A stretch of 64,000 nt of DNA from Nitrosospira sp. Nl5 (GTDB lineage: Bacteria > Pseudomonadota > Gammaproteobacteria > Burkholderiales > Nitrosomonadaceae), in assembly GCF_900102495.1 (NCBI RefSeq), contig NZ_FMVQ01000011.1, positions 39,799-103,798 of the forward strand. The letters run 5' to 3'. This document shows, in pieces, positions 31,858 to 41,518 of this stretch (within the stretch, counting starts at the first letter, position 1; each line of letters begins with the position of its first letter). A model generated the notes under the pieces. It saw only the letters and a program-made list of their open reading frames with translations. It did not search any database and was not told where the DNA came from. The position numbers and the translations under genes were made by a program.

Positions 31858-31888
31858 ACGGCATGCCGAAAGACCATGCCGTTTTTTT
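31858..31888 (+). terminator. intrinsic terminator after ihfB
   Basis: ACGGCATG (31858-31865) pairs with CATGCCGT (31875-31882) over a 9-base loop and runs into seven T residues. It closes the aroA-cmk-rpsA-ihfB transcript before lapA. Confidence 0.9.
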
Positions 31889-31998
31889 ACGGTTTGCAGC
31901 GCATTCTATTTTGGAAAAGCTGCGAATCGTGGAGGCGAGCTGAAAAGTGCGTGTAAAACAGGCTGAAAAATGAGCGGTCAATTACCGGATTCAGCATC

Positions 31999-32259
31999 AT
32001 GCGTTACCTGATATGGTGCGTACGCATCGTGCTGTTTCTGGTACTTCTCGGCTTTACCGTGAGGAATGTCGAAACGGTAACACTACGTTATTATTTTGGC
32101 TATGAATGGCACGCCCCCCTCGTACTGATAATATTGCTATTTTTCGCCCTTGGAGTAGCAATTGGCGTCCTGTCCTGTCTCGGCAAGATATTCAGGCAAA
32201 GACGAAAAATCGCCACATTCAGAAAAAAATACTCTCTAACGGAGGAAGAACATGGATAA
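31999..32259 (+). CDS. lapA: lipopolysaccharide assembly protein A domain protein
   Basis: An 86-residue inner-membrane protein with two hydrophobic segments (IVLFLVLLGFTVRNVETV and PLVLIILLFFALGVAIGVLS) and a basic cytoplasmic tail (KIFRQRRKIATFRKKY), which is the LapA/YciS pattern. In E. coli LapA acts with LapB to control LpxC turnover. The usual partner gene lapB is missing directly downstream; instead a 16-codon frame overlaps the lapA end and pyrF follows. Confidence 0.85.
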   Translation: MRYLIWCVRIVLFLVLLGFTVRNVETVTLRYYFGYEWHAPLVLIILLFFALGVAIGVLSCLGKIFRQRRKIATFRKKYSLTEEEHG

Positions 32260-32302
32260 ACGTCATCTTCTTGCCGCTCCGAATACCTGTTCCGCAATGT
32301 AA
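32252..32302 (+). CDS. 16-codon open frame with strong ribosome-binding site, possible lapB relic
   Basis: An ATG at 32252 overlaps the end of lapA by eight bases and is preceded by an almost perfect GGAGGAA at ideal spacing. The frame reads MDKRHLLAAPNTCSAM and stops at 32302, 18 bases before pyrF. The position is exactly where lapB normally begins. It may be a leftover translation start after deletion of lapB, or a small coupling peptide for pyrF. Not similar to any known LapB N-terminus that I can recall. Confidence 0.3.
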   Translation: MDKRHLLAAPNTCSAM

Positions 32303-32320
32303 AGGCGCAGAACTGACCGC

Positions 32321-33022
32321 ATGGGCGCTCCCCGTATTATCGTTGCATTCGATTTTCCCCGTGCAGAACAGGCCCTCACCCTTGCCGCCAGGCTTGAACC
32401 AGGCTCATGCAGGGTTAAAGTGGGCAAAGAACTTTTTACTGCTGCCGGACCCCAGGTGGTGGAAAAATTAATGGGGAAAGGTTTTGATGTTTTTCTCGAT
32501 TTGAAATTTCACGATATTCCCAGCACTGTGGCGAATGCCTGCAAGGCAGCGGCGGATCTGGGTGTATGGATGATGAACGTCCACGCGCTTGGGGGGAGAA
32601 GAATGCTGTCCGCCGCCCGGGAGGCTGTACCGGCAGGCACGACCAAACTCATTGCCGTGACTTTGCTCACCAGCATGGAACGCAGCGATCTGAATGAGGT
32701 TGGCCTGAACGGAGACCCGCAGGATGTGGTGGAGCGACTGGTTCTGCTTGTACGTGATTGCGAACTGGATGGAGTCGTAAGTTCTGCGCTGGAAGCACCG
32801 CGAATCAGGCAACTCATTGGCGGAAGTTTTTGTGTGGTCACACCTGGAATACGCCCGGCTGATGCTTCTGTGGACGAGCAGAAACGAATAACAACGCCGC
32901 GGCAGGCGATTGAAAACGGCGCAGATTATCTGGTTATTGGCAGACCCATTACTCAGGCACCAGATCCGGCATTGATGTTGCATCGATTGAACGACGAAAT
33001 TGAAGGACGGATCAGGTTCTGA
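32321..33022 (+). CDS. pyrF: orotidine 5'-phosphate decarboxylase
   Basis: A 233-residue TIM-barrel enzyme, last step of UMP synthesis. The catalytic Lys-Asp array is in DVFLDLKFHDIPSTV, with VGKELFTAAGP before it, GIRPADASVDEQKRITTP for phosphate binding, and ADYLVIGRPIT near the end. Complete. It normally follows lapB; here it follows lapA by 61 bases, and the two are probably co-transcribed. Confidence 0.96.
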   Translation: MGAPRIIVAFDFPRAEQALTLAARLEPGSCRVKVGKELFTAAGPQVVEKLMGKGFDVFLDLKFHDIPSTVANACKAAADLGVWMMNVHALGGRRMLSAAREAVPAGTTKLIAVTLLTSMERSDLNEVGLNGDPQDVVERLVLLVRDCELDGVVSSALEAPRIRQLIGGSFCVVTPGIRPADASVDEQKRITTPRQAIENGADYLVIGRPITQAPDPALMLHRLNDEIEGRIRF

Positions 33023-33242
33023 TCAAGACTCGACAATAACATTGCTGGTTGTTTGGCCTGTCAGCTGTAGTACGGTCCTTTCCGGTCTACTTTTTCTCTC
33101 TCCAGCAGCTCTTGGGAGAGTGGCGGTCGAATACCGCATTGACCCCTGGCACCGGGCGGCGTAAAGTTCAATACAGGGGTGTTTGAAAGTCGTTTTTCAA
33201 TTTCAAGTGTATCCCCATTTATTAATGCTGGAGGACACCGCC

Positions 33243-33833
33243 ATGCCTGACTATCGCGTCCTTCCCGCACTGCGTCTGACTGGCGCCGTGCGGGTCGCCT
33301 GCCCCGTTCCGCAAAAACCCGTAACGCTAAAATCATCCGCCCTAGATGTGATGACCGACTTGCGCGAGATCCAGGCTGGCGTAATCGAGCTTCATAAGAC
33401 GATGGAATCAGCTAACGCATACATGATACAGCGCGGTATACGTTCCCTGCTTGTATTGGATCAGGATCAAGTCCTCAATGGCATCATCACCGCAACCGAT
33501 ATTCTTGGTGATAAACCGCTCCGTTTCATCCAGCAGCGACGTATGAAGCATAGCGAGATTCTGGTCTCCGATATCATGACCCCGCTCGATCGGCTGGAAG
33601 CGATCCCTATCGGGGAAGTTATGCATGCCAGGGTCGGAGATGTTATCGCCAGCCTGCAGAATACCGGCCGGCAGCATACCCTTGTGATAGAGAACGATAC
33701 TGCTGGCAAGCCAGCCGTGTGCGGTATTTTTTCATTGACGCAAATCGAGAAGCAGCTCGGTACCGCGATTCCATCCACTGAAGTTGCCAAGACTTTTACT
33801 GAGATCGAGGCAACATTGATACATGAGCATTGA
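33243..33833 (+). CDS. CBS-domain protein
   Basis: A 196-residue protein with two CBS motifs (about 55-100, ending RSLLVLDQDQVLNGIITATD, and about 120-185, starting VSDIMTPLDRLEAIPI). A CBS pair (Bateman module) usually binds adenosine nucleotides and signals energy state. No catalytic domain is attached, so it probably regulates a partner. The ATG at 33243 has GGAGG eight bases upstream and is preferred over a frame 20 codons longer. The stop lies inside an 8-bp tandem repeat. Confidence 0.8.
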   Translation: MPDYRVLPALRLTGAVRVACPVPQKPVTLKSSALDVMTDLREIQAGVIELHKTMESANAYMIQRGIRSLLVLDQDQVLNGIITATDILGDKPLRFIQQRRMKHSEILVSDIMTPLDRLEAIPIGEVMHARVGDVIASLQNTGRQHTLVIENDTAGKPAVCGIFSLTQIEKQLGTAIPSTEVAKTFTEIEATLIHEH

Positions 33834-33850
33834 TACATTGATACATTGAT
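33814..33850. repeat. CATTGATA short tandem repeat
   Basis: CATTGATA occurs at 33814-33821 and then about three times in tandem at 33828-33850. The CBS gene stop codon is formed inside the second copy. The repeat could shift the C-terminus by slippage. Confidence 0.75.
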
Positions 33851-34015
33851 CGCGAGTAGCGAAGGCTCGGGCGTCGGGGTGCCTGGTCAATAAGAGCCAG
33901 GCTAAACTCAATTGAGATCAGTGTTTCCGCTGCACGAGCCTAACTTGGGGTTCTGGTAATCAGACCGGTTTCTCTTTTTATCGCTGTTTCAGCCCGGTTC
34001 TGCGGCGGTTGTCGC

Positions 34016-34384
34016 TTAAATAACTGAGTTCACCTCACATCGGCGCTCAATGCACACACCCAGTTTTTTTACGCCGCGTATCGTGCCGAGTTTCGCCACG
34101 CTGACCTTGACCCACGGCGATTTGAATTCCGACAGGATGATTTGTGCGATGTGTTCGGCCAGGGCCTCCAGCAAAGAGAAGTGTTTTTGCGAAAGAGTTT
34201 CGTTGATACGCTGGACGACAAGGGCATAATCGAGCGCGTCCTCGAAATTGTCTGTTTGACAAGCGCGGCTCGTCGGCAAAGCAATTTCGAGGTCGAACTG
34301 GATGGCCTGGGCGACTTTGCGCTCCCACGGATAAATGCCAATCAAGGTATCCACCTTGAGTTCGTGCACAAAAATAATATCCAT
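34016..34384 (-). CDS. folB: dihydroneopterin aldolase
   Basis: A 122-residue enzyme of folate synthesis that cleaves dihydroneopterin to 6-hydroxymethyl-dihydropterin and glycolaldehyde. The start MDIIFVHELKVDTLIGIYPWE is typical, with the Glu in the GIYPWERK loop, the YALVVQRINETL helix and the SVAKLGTIRGVKKLGVCIER C-terminal strands with the catalytic Lys. Divergent from plsY, as in many proteobacteria. Confidence 0.95.
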   Translation of the reverse strand: MDIIFVHELKVDTLIGIYPWERKVAQAIQFDLEIALPTSRACQTDNFEDALDYALVVQRINETLSQKHFSLLEALAEHIAQIILSEFKSPWVKVSVAKLGTIRGVKKLGVCIERRCEVNSVI

Positions 34385-34490
34385 AAGTCGGGCTCAGGAA
34401 TTGAAGCGCTTCAGAGCGAATCGTTAACGCGTTTTTTCACGTAGAATCAGCCAGGGATTTTATTCTATTTGCAAAGATGGCGCTAACAAC

Positions 34491-35099
34491 ATGACGCTGA
34501 CGGCTTTCATACTGCTGGCTTATTTGCTGGGGTCCGTATCTTTCGGGGTGCTTGCGAGCTGGATCTTTCAGTTGCCTGATCCGCGTACTTATGGCTCGAA
34601 AAATCCCGGCGCTACCAATGTGCTGCGTAGCGGAAAGAAAGCGGCTGCGGCATTCACATTGGTGGGGGACGCGGGGAAGGGCTGGGTGTCGGTAGCGCTG
34701 GCGCAGCATTTCATGCCTGCCTTAGGGTGGGGCGATAAGGCAATTGCCGCGGTGGCGCTGGCGGTGTTTCTTGGGCATCTATTCCCGGTATTTCTGCGCT
34801 TCAAAGGTGGAAAGGGCGTAGCGACGGCAGTTGGTGTTTTACTGGGATTTAACGCATGGCTAGGGATATCGGCGATTGCGATCTGGATTATGGTCGCGGC
34901 AATCTCGCGCATTTCGTCTCTGGCCGCTTTAGTCGCGGCGGCATTCGCGCCAGTTTTCGCGGTGTTTTTTCTTGGCCTCGAAGCCAATACCCTGGTAGTT
35001 CTTATCATGTCGTTGTTGCTCATCTGGCGGCATAAGTCGAATATCGTCAGCCTGATCGCAGGCCAGGAAGCACGTTTCGGTAAGCGCGGCGCGCCTTAA
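34491..35099 (+). CDS. plsY: glycerol-3-phosphate acyltransferase PlsY
   Basis: A 202-residue inner-membrane acyltransferase with five to six spans that makes lysophosphatidic acid from acyl-phosphate. Motif 1 SVSFGVLASW, motif 2 GSKNPGATNVLR, and FPVFLRFKGGKGVATAVGVLL are all seen. Complete. Divergent from folB and convergent with tsaD. Confidence 0.95.
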   Translation: MTLTAFILLAYLLGSVSFGVLASWIFQLPDPRTYGSKNPGATNVLRSGKKAAAAFTLVGDAGKGWVSVALAQHFMPALGWGDKAIAAVALAVFLGHLFPVFLRFKGGKGVATAVGVLLGFNAWLGISAIAIWIMVAAISRISSLAALVAAAFAPVFAVFFLGLEANTLVVLIMSLLLIWRHKSNIVSLIAGQEARFGKRGAP

Positions 35100-35110
35100 T
35101 ACATGTCCGG

Positions 35111-36157
35111 TCAGGCGTCCAATGATGTAGGCTGTACATGAAGATCCCACCTCGCTTTTATCGTGAAACTATGATCCGGCTTTCGCTCCCGGATTGCTGG
35201 CACTTGCAACCGCATTGCTCCCGCAAATGCAATCATGGCGCCGTTGTCCGTGCAAAATTCGAGGTCAGGAAAGAAAACAGTGGCGCCTATTTTCTCGACG
35301 TTGTGACAGAGGCTTTTGCGTAACTGGCGGTTAGCCCCCACACCGCCCGCTACTACCAACTGAGTCAATCCGGTTTTTGCAAGCGCTGCCAGTGATTTTT
35401 CCGTCAATACGTCCACTACGGCTTCCTGAAAAGCGAGGGCAATGCTCGCTCGGGTTTGCGGGGTGATTTCGTGCTTATTCATCAGGGTCAGCACGGCGGT
35501 TTTCAGGCCGCTGAAACTGAAGTTGAGATCGCCACTGTGGAGCATGGGGCGTGGGAATCTGAAGCGACTTGGTTGGCCTGAGCTGGAAAATTCATCGGCG
35601 AGCTTTGATAGGGCCGGACCCCCGGGGTAACCCAGTCCCAACAGCTTCGCGGTCTTGTCGAAGGCTTCTCCCGCCGCGTCATCCAGGGTTTCGCCCAGCA
35701 GTTTGTATAACCCGAGACCCTTCACTTCCATCAATTGGGTGTGACCACCCGATACCAGCAGCGCCACGAATGGAAAGGTGGGCGCAGGAGTGGATAACAA
35801 TGGAGACAGGAGATGCCCTTCAAGATGGTGGATGGCCAATACCGGAATGTTCAACGCGAAGCCGAGGGCGGCGGCAATACTCGCGCCCACCAGAAGCGCT
35901 CCAGCCAGCCCCGGTCCCTGCGTATAGCTGATAGCATTGACGTCCCGCAGATTGAGCCCGGCCTCCGTCAAGGTTTGCCTGATAAGGGGTAATACTCGCC
36001 GGATATGGTCGCGCGAGGCGAGTTCCGGCACAACGCCCCCATACTCGCCATGCATTTCTGTTTGCGAATAAAGCGCGTGGCTCAGCAGGCCGCGCTCAGT
36101 ATGGTAGAGCGCGATGCCGGTTTCGTCGCAGGAAGTTTCAATGCCAAGTACGAGCAA
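35111..36157 (-). CDS. tsaD: tRNA threonylcarbamoyladenosine (t6A37) modification protein TsaD
   Basis: A 348-residue ASKHA-fold enzyme that transfers threonylcarbamoyl to A37 of ANN-decoding tRNAs, with TsaB and Tsa[14 protein letters not shown] at the start, the metal-binding HHLEGH, and [13 protein letters not shown] are diagnostic. The start codon is TTG, since the family N-terminus begins exactly here and no ATG fits. Divergent from rpsU, the common arrangement at the macromolecular-synthesis operon. Confidence 0.96.
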   Translation of the reverse strand: MLVLGIETSCDETGIALYHTERGLLSHALYSQTEMHGEYGGVVPELASRDHIRRVLPLIRQTLTEAGLNLRDVNAISYTQGPGLAGALLVGASIAAALGFALNIPVLAIHHLEGHLLSPLLSTPAPTFPFVALLVSGGHTQLMEVKGLGLYKLLGETLDDAAGEAFDKTAKLLGLGYPGGPALSKLADEFSSSGQPSRFRFPRPMLHSGDLNFSFSGLKTAVLTLMNKHEITPQTRASIALAFQEAVVDVLTEKSLAALAKTGLTQLVVAGGVGANRQLRKSLCHNVEKIGATVFFPDLEFCTDNGAMIAFAGAMRLQVPAIRERKPDHSFTIKARWDLHVQPTSLDA

Positions 36158-36179
36158 GGAGTGGGAGGGAGATCAGTCT

Positions 36180-36210
36180 TTTACAACAGGGGTCAATACT
36201 GCTATATAAT
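36180..36210 (+). promoter_or_regulatory. candidate promoter of the rpsU-yqeY-dnaG-rpoD operon
   Basis: TTTACA at 36180-36185 is followed after 17 bases by TATATAAT (36203-36210), with TG just upstream of the -10. It sits between the divergent tsaD and rpsU genes, about 80 bases before the rpsU ATG. Confidence 0.6.
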
Positions 36211-36287
36211 TACGGGCTTTATACCGTGCATCATCCATGCACACTATTTGAAAAGCCATTTACATACTGGAAGGAAACTACATCTTC

Positions 36288-36500
36288 ATGACCACTATTA
36301 AAGTCAAGGAAAACGAGCCATTTGAAGTCGCCATGCGTCGTTTCAAGCGTACCATAGAAAAAACCGGTTTGCTCACCGAATTGCGCGCCAGGGAATTTTA
36401 CGAAAAACCCACAGCTGAACGCAAGCGCAAATTGGCTGCGGCAGTTAAACGCACCTACAAACGTCTTCGTAGCCAGTTGCTTCCCCCGAAACTTTATTAG
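36288..36500 (+). CDS. rpsU: 30S ribosomal protein S21
   Basis: A 70-residue basic ribosomal protein of the small subunit that helps mRNA binding. [22 protein letters not shown] and the [16 protein letters not shown] tail are typical. First gene of the macromolecular-synthesis operon; a GAAGGAAAC lies upstream at somewhat long spacing. Confidence 0.97.
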   Translation: MTTIKVKENEPFEVAMRRFKRTIEKTGLLTELRAREFYEKPTAERKRKLAAAVKRTYKRLRSQLLPPKLY

Positions 36501-36629
36501 TTAAAGTGAGTCAAAAAATCATATCCATAATTCGGGATTTCAAAATTATTCGTTACTATTGAGCGTTCATCAGCGACTCCCGAAAAAATTCCAGCCTGCT
36601 CCATAACAATCAAGGCAAATGATTCCATC

Positions 36630-37076
36630 GTGAATCTGAAACAGAAGATCACCGAGGATATGAAAAACGCGATGCGCGCGGGTGACACCAAGCGGCGCGA
36701 CGCTATCCGGTTATTGCAGGCGGCAATCAAGCAGCGCGAGGTGGATGAACGGATCCAACTGAATGACGCCGAGGTAATCGGGGTAATGGAAAAAATGCTC
36801 AAGCAGCGCAGAGATTCCATTAGCCAATATGAGGCCGCGCATCGCCATGATTTAGCCGATGCGGAAAAATATGAAGTTAGCGTGCTGCAAGCTTATATGC
36901 CTCAAGCATTAAGCGATGCCGAAGTGGAAGGCATCGTAGCTGAAGCGATTTCCGCTTCCGGAGCTAAAGGACAGCAGGATATGGGACGAGTGATGGCGGA
37001 ACTCAAGCCCAGGCTTTCCGGACGGGCCGACATGGGTAAAGTATCCGTCCTGGTCAGGACGAAGCTCCTCACCTGA
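36630..37076 (+). CDS. GatB/YqeY domain protein
   Basis: A 148-residue protein of the YqeY family, related to the tRNA-binding tail of GatB. KITEDMKNAMRAGDTKRRDAIR and the C-terminal QDMGRVMAELKPRLSGRADMG are characteristic. Its role is unclear; tRNA binding is inferred from the family. The start codon is GTG. It sits between rpsU and dnaG, its usual place in many proteobacteria. Confidence 0.92.
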   Translation: MNLKQKITEDMKNAMRAGDTKRRDAIRLLQAAIKQREVDERIQLNDAEVIGVMEKMLKQRRDSISQYEAAHRHDLADAEKYEVSVLQAYMPQALSDAEVEGIVAEAISASGAKGQQDMGRVMAELKPRLSGRADMGKVSVLVRTKLLT

Positions 37077-37254
37077 TATCGTGCGGATGTTGCGTTGCCT
37101 TAGGGAGCGACAAGGGACGACGACACCGGTCAAAGTTGCAGATTGATTTAGGTATGTACTTCCTCGCATTTTCAGAAAACATCCTATAATCAGATCATCT
37201 GTCAGAATTTCTGATTTGCGTTCCGCTTAAATATTACTGGTTTATCCGCTATAA

Positions 37255-39030
37255 ATGATTTCACAATCATTCATTCAGGATTTGCTCAACCGCGTGGATA
37301 TCGTCGACGTTATCGAGCGGGACGTTCCGCTCAAGAAGGCTGGTGCGAATTATGCCGCCTGCTGCCCATTTCACAATGAAAAAACCCCTTCATTCACGGT
37401 GACTCCCACCAAACAGTTTTATCACTGCTTTGGTTGCGGTGCACACGGTAGCGCTATCGGTTTCATGATGGAGTACGGTGGCTTGAGTTTTGTCGAGGCA
37501 GTGAAGGATCTGGCGGCTCGTGTCGGAATGCAGGTTCCCGTACCGGAATCAGAGTCAGGGTCTCAATCCCGCATGAAGCAGGGAAAGCCAGAGGGGGAGG
37601 GAACGGAAAGTTCTTTCCAGGATTTGACTGAGGTAATGAACGTTGCCGCGCGGTTTTACCGGGAGCAGCTCAAGTATTCAAACAGCGCGATTGCCTACCT
37701 GAAAAAACGTGGTTTGACGGGGGAAACCGCTGCCCGTTTTGCCATTGGTTATGCCCCGGCTGGTTGGCAAAACCTGGAGCAGGCTTTTCCCGATTATGCG
37801 GCGAAGGCGTCAACAAATCCACTGGTAGAGGCCGGACTGGTTATCGAGAACGATGATAAACGCTATGACCGTTTTCGCGACCGCATCATGTTTCCCATTC
37901 TCAACCTCAAGGGAATGATCGTGGGTTTTGGCGGGCGGGTGTTGCAACAGGGTGAACCCAAATATCTCAATTCTCCCGAAACGCCTTTATTCCAGAAAGG
38001 CCGGGAACTCTACAACCTGTTCGCCGCGCGCAGGGCAATTCGCGAAGCTGGACGGGTGATCGTGGTGGAAGGCTATATGGATGTGATGGCGCTCTCCCAG
38101 CACGGCATTGAATACGCGGTGGCTGCGCTAGGTACCGCCACAACACCTTATCATGTGCAAAAGCTTTTGCGGCAGACGGATAATGTCGTGTTCTGTTTCG
38201 ATGGCGATAATGCCGGCAGGAAAGCGGCATGGCGCGCGCTGGAGGATAGCCTTGCGCAGCTTGTGGATGGCAAGAATATCGGTTTTCTCTTCCTACCCGA
38301 GGGTGAGGATCCCGATAGCTACGTCCGCAACTTCGGCAAGGAGGCTTTTGAGGAGCTGCTTAAACAAACGTTGCCTCTGTCCGTTTTCCTATTTAGAGAG
38401 CTATCGGCCCGCGTCGACCTGGCGAGCAGCGAAGGCCGCGCCAAACTGGTGCAGGACGCAAAACCGTTATTGGCGCGAGTGGCAGCACCAGGACTTGCAC
38501 TGATGCTGTTAAAACGATTGGCGGAGATCAGCGGCACCACGCAGCGAGAGTTGGAAGATTTATTAAAGATCAGGCGTGTTTCATCCTCCCTGTCTCGTGA
38601 AAGAGCGCCACGGCCACAGCCCGCCTCGCCTTACCGCTGGCTGATACAGATATTATTATACGAACCCGGCTATGTCCGGAAGCTGGACAGGGAGTTGTTG
38701 ACGGATGGCCGAGAATATGCTGAAGAAATAGCAGCACTGACGGCGCTGGTTGAATTTATCGATACCCATCCCCATCTTGGGAAAGATACGGCCATACCCT
38801 CGGCTATCACCTATTTCCACGATAGCCCCCATCGCATGCTGCTGCAAAAGGCCGAGGGCGAAACGCTTGCCTGGGACAGTGGCATAGATCTGGAAGCGGA
38901 GTTTGCCGGAGCACTCGCGCGATTACGGGAAATGAAACGTAAGCATTGCATGACAAGATTGCACAGCAAATCCCTGAGCGCTCTGACTCCGGAGGAAAAA
39001 CAGGAACTTCAGCGACTGGCCGTACCCTAA
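37255..39030 (+). CDS. dnaG: DNA primase
   Basis: A 591-residue enzyme that makes RNA primers at the replication fork. The CHC2 zinc finger is in AACCPFHNEKTPSF and YHCFGCGAHG (about 38-66), the RNA-polymerase core follows, the TOPRIM fold has VIVVEGYMDVMAL and FCFDGDNAGRKAAWRAL, and a helical C-terminal domain binds the DnaB helicase. Complete. It lies 105 bases before rpoD in the macromolecular-synthesis operon. Confidence 0.97.
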   Translation: MISQSFIQDLLNRVDIVDVIERDVPLKKAGANYAACCPFHNEKTPSFTVTPTKQFYHCFGCGAHGSAIGFMMEYGGLSFVEAVKDLAARVGMQVPVPESESGSQSRMKQGKPEGEGTESSFQDLTEVMNVAARFYREQLKYSNSAIAYLKKRGLTGETAARFAIGYAPAGWQNLEQAFPDYAAKASTNPLVEAGLVIENDDKRYDRFRDRIMFPILNLKGMIVGFGGRVLQQGEPKYLNSPETPLFQKGRELYNLFAARRAIREAGRVIVVEGYMDVMALSQHGIEYAVAALGTATTPYHVQKLLRQTDNVVFCFDGDNAGRKAAWRALEDSLAQLVDGKNIGFLFLPEGEDPDSYVRNFGKEAFEELLKQTLPLSVFLFRELSARVDLASSEGRAKLVQDAKPLLARVAAPGLALMLLKRLAEISGTTQRELEDLLKIRRVSSSLSRERAPRPQPASPYRWLIQILLYEPGYVRKLDRELLTDGREYAEEIAALTALVEFIDTHPHLGKDTAIPSAITYFHDSPHRMLLQKAEGETLAWDSGIDLEAEFAGALARLREMKRKHCMTRLHSKSLSALTPEEKQELQRLAVP

Positions 39031-39045
39031 TCAGGGCAAACAAGC

Positions 39046-39074
39046 TGAGCAGCACCACTGGATCTTGATATAAT
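39046..39074 (+). promoter_or_regulatory. candidate internal promoter of rpoD
   Basis: An extended -10 element, TGATATAAT, ends at 39074, with a weak TGAGCA -35 at 39046-39051, 17 bases away. An internal promoter would let rpoD be expressed apart from rpsU-dnaG, as known for other proteobacteria. Confidence 0.5.
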
Positions 39075-39088
39075 CGAAAATTTTTCAG

Positions 39089-39120
39089 GTTTCTACTAGC
39101 CATAGTTTCTATTAGCCATA
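39089..39120. repeat. 16-bp tandem duplication in the rpoD leader
   Basis: GTTTCTACTAGCCATA and GTTTCTATTAGCCATA stand side by side with one mismatch, 15 bases before the rpoD ATG, in the untranslated leader. Confidence 0.85.
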
Positions 39121-39135
39121 TTATTGGAAATCGAC

Positions 39136-41355
39136 ATGGGAAAAGCGAAAACACAAGTCAAAATGACGGCAAAATCGAAGACCGCGACTTCAATGGACGC
39201 AACGCCGGACCGTCTCGCCGATAAAGTCAGAATGGCGGGGAAAAAGAACGTAAACGACACAGTTAAGAAGTCGTCTGGAGGGTCGCCAAAAGCGGAGTCT
39301 ATAAAAGTCACTGCGGAAGCGCTGGAAGACAAAATTACGGCAGTTGCAAAGTCGCCTGCTAAAGCATCTGTTCGCGTGACCGAAATCGCGAGGGCGGTTA
39401 TGAGTGCCAAGGAACCAAACTTGCTTACCGCAAAAATAGTCAAGGCCAAAGCGATAAAAGAAGGCAAGGCGCAAGCTAAAGACGTGGAAAAAACACCGCT
39501 CGCGCCACAGGATATTGAAGCGCGGCGCATGCGGCTCAAGAATCTGATCGTGCAAGGCAAAGAGCGCGGCTATCTGACCTATGCCGAGATCAACGATCAT
39601 CTTCCCGACGATATGCTGGATGCCGAACAGATCGAAAACATCATTAGCATGATCAATGATGTGGGCATCTCTGTGTACGACGAGGCCCCGGACGCGGAAA
39701 CGCTGCTAATGTCCGAGACCGCGCCTACGGTAGCGGATGAGGACGTGGTGGAAGAGGCTGAGGCGGCACTTTCCACCGTGGACTCGGAATTCGGCCGTAC
39801 CACTGATCCGGTACGTATGTATATGCGGGAAATGGGTTCGGTGGAATTGCTTACACGCGAGAGCGAAATCGAAATCGCAAAGCGTATCGAGGACGGATTG
39901 AAACATATGATCCAGGCAATTTCCGCCTGTCCGACCACCATAGCCGGCATTCTTGAGCTCGCCAACAAGGTGACGCGAGATGAAATGCGTATTGATGAGC
40001 TGGTGGACGGATTACTTGATCCTAATGCCCAGGAAATGGTCGGTGAAGAGATTTCCGATGAGTCGCTGGAGCAGGAATTGGGCGGCGCGGAGAACGCGGA
40101 GGATGAAGATATTGCCGCAATAGCAAGTGCCAATTTGCTGAAACTGAAAAACGACGCGTTAGAGCGTTTTGCGGTGATTCAGCAGGCCTATACTGAGATG
40201 CAAAAAGCGCTGGCCAAAAAGGGGTCGACGAATAAGGCATATAAGGACATACAGGAAAGTATTTCAGCCGAACTCATGGCGATACGCTTTTCTGCGAAAA
40301 TGGTTGAAAGGCTCTGTGACACACAGCGGGGGTTGGTGGATGAGATGCGCGGCTACGAGCGCAAAATCATGGAACTGTGTGTAACCAAGGCGGGAATGCC
40401 GCGTAACCACTTCATCAAAGCCTTCCCTGGTAATGAGAGCAACTTCGAATGGGTAGCGCAGGAAGTCGCGATAGGCAAGCCGTATAGTCAAACCTTGGGG
40501 CGTTACCAACCGGCCATTATGGAGCAGCAGCAGAACTTGCTGACACTGCAAAAGCAAGTGGGTATTCCCCTCAAGGAGCTCAAGGAAATCAATCGCCGGA
40601 TGTCCACCGGCGAGGCAAAGGCGCGCCGTGCCAAACGCGAAATGACGGAAGCGAATTTGCGGCTGGTGATTTCTATCGCCAAAAAATACACCAATCGCGG
40701 ATTGCAGTTCCTCGACCTCATCCAGGAAGGTAATATCGGGCTCATGAAAGCGGTGGATAAGTTTGAATATCGGCGCGGCTACAAATTCTCGACCTATGCC
40801 ACCTGGTGGATTCGTCAAGCCATTACGCGCTCCATCGCCGATCAGGCGCGCACTATCCGCATTCCGGTACATATGATCGAGACGATTAACAAGATGAACC
40901 GCATTTCGCGCCAGATTCTGCAGGAAACCGGACAGGAGCCGGAACCCGCGCTGCTGGCGGAGAAAATGGAAATGCCGGAAGAGAAAATCCGCAAAATCCT
41001 CAAGATTTCCAAAGAGCCGATCTCCATGGAGACGCCAATCGGTGATGACGAGGACTCTCATCTTGGCGATTTCATCGAGGATTCCGCCACCATGGCCCCT
41101 GCAGATGCCGCGGTCTATGCCAGCCTGCGCGACGTTACCAAAGATATACTGGATTCACTGACGCCGCGTGAGGCAAAAGTACTGCGTATGCGTTTCGGCA
41201 TCGAAATGAATACCGACCACACCTTGGAGGAAGTCGGTAAGCAATTTGACGTGACGCGTGAGCGCATCCGGCAGATCGAAGCCAAGGCACTACGCAAGCT
41301 GCGCCACCCTTCACGTTCGGAGCGGTTGCGCAGTTTCCTGGATACCGAAGGCTGA
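39136..41355 (+). CDS. rpoD: RNA polymerase primary sigma factor (sigma-70)
   Basis: A 739-residue housekeeping sigma factor. A Lys/Ala/Thr-rich N-terminal tail of about 115 residues precedes region 1.1 (the [15 protein letters not shown] stretch). The [16 protein letters not shown] region 1.2, a large non-conserved insert, region 2 ([20 protein letters not shown], then [15 protein letters not shown]), region 3 and the region 4 helix-turn-helix ([20 protein letters not shown]) follow. The long basic tail is common in betaproteobacteria. The ATG at 39136 ([10 protein letters not shown]), preceded by GGAAA, is preferred to a TTG four codons upstream. Confidence 0.97.
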   Translation: MGKAKTQVKMTAKSKTATSMDATPDRLADKVRMAGKKNVNDTVKKSSGGSPKAESIKVTAEALEDKITAVAKSPAKASVRVTEIARAVMSAKEPNLLTAKIVKAKAIKEGKAQAKDVEKTPLAPQDIEARRMRLKNLIVQGKERGYLTYAEINDHLPDDMLDAEQIENIISMINDVGISVYDEAPDAETLLMSETAPTVADEDVVEEAEAALSTVDSEFGRTTDPVRMYMREMGSVELLTRESEIEIAKRIEDGLKHMIQAISACPTTIAGILELANKVTRDEMRIDELVDGLLDPNAQEMVGEEISDESLEQELGGAENAEDEDIAAIASANLLKLKNDALERFAVIQQAYTEMQKALAKKGSTNKAYKDIQESISAELMAIRFSAKMVERLCDTQRGLVDEMRGYERKIMELCVTKAGMPRNHFIKAFPGNESNFEWVAQEVAIGKPYSQTLGRYQPAIMEQQQNLLTLQKQVGIPLKELKEINRRMSTGEAKARRAKREMTEANLRLVISIAKKYTNRGLQFLDLIQEGNIGLMKAVDKFEYRRGYKFSTYATWWIRQAITRSIADQARTIRIPVHMIETINKMNRISRQILQETGQEPEPALLAEKMEMPEEKIRKILKISKEPISMETPIGDDEDSHLGDFIEDSATMAPADAAVYASLRDVTKDILDSLTPREAKVLRMRFGIEMNTDHTLEEVGKQFDVTRERIRQIEAKALRKLRHPSRSERLRSFLDTEG

Positions 41356-41372
41356 CGGGCCTTCGGTAATTA
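41345..41372 (+). terminator. weak terminator at the end of rpoD
   Basis: CCGAAGG (41345-41351) pairs with CCTTCGG (41360-41366) around the rpoD stop codon, followed by TAATTATTT. The tail is imperfect, so some read-through into the tRNA is likely. Confidence 0.55.
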
Positions 41373-41393
41373 TTTCCACTTCCAGTTCCAAGC

Positions 41394-41470
<77 letters not shown>

Positions 41471-41476
41471 AAAAGC

Positions 41477-41518
41477 AAGGAGTTACAGAGTGATTTCTGT
41501 GACTCCTTTTTATTTTTT
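41477..41518 (+). terminator. intrinsic terminator after the tRNA
   Basis: AAGGAGTTACAGA (41477-41489) pairs with TCTGTGACTCCTT (41496-41508) with one mismatch, followed by TTTATTTTTT. Confidence 0.9.

Noticed and set aside
40264..41061. 265-codon minus-strand open frame
   Set aside because: Antisense shadow of rpoD in GC-rich coding DNA.
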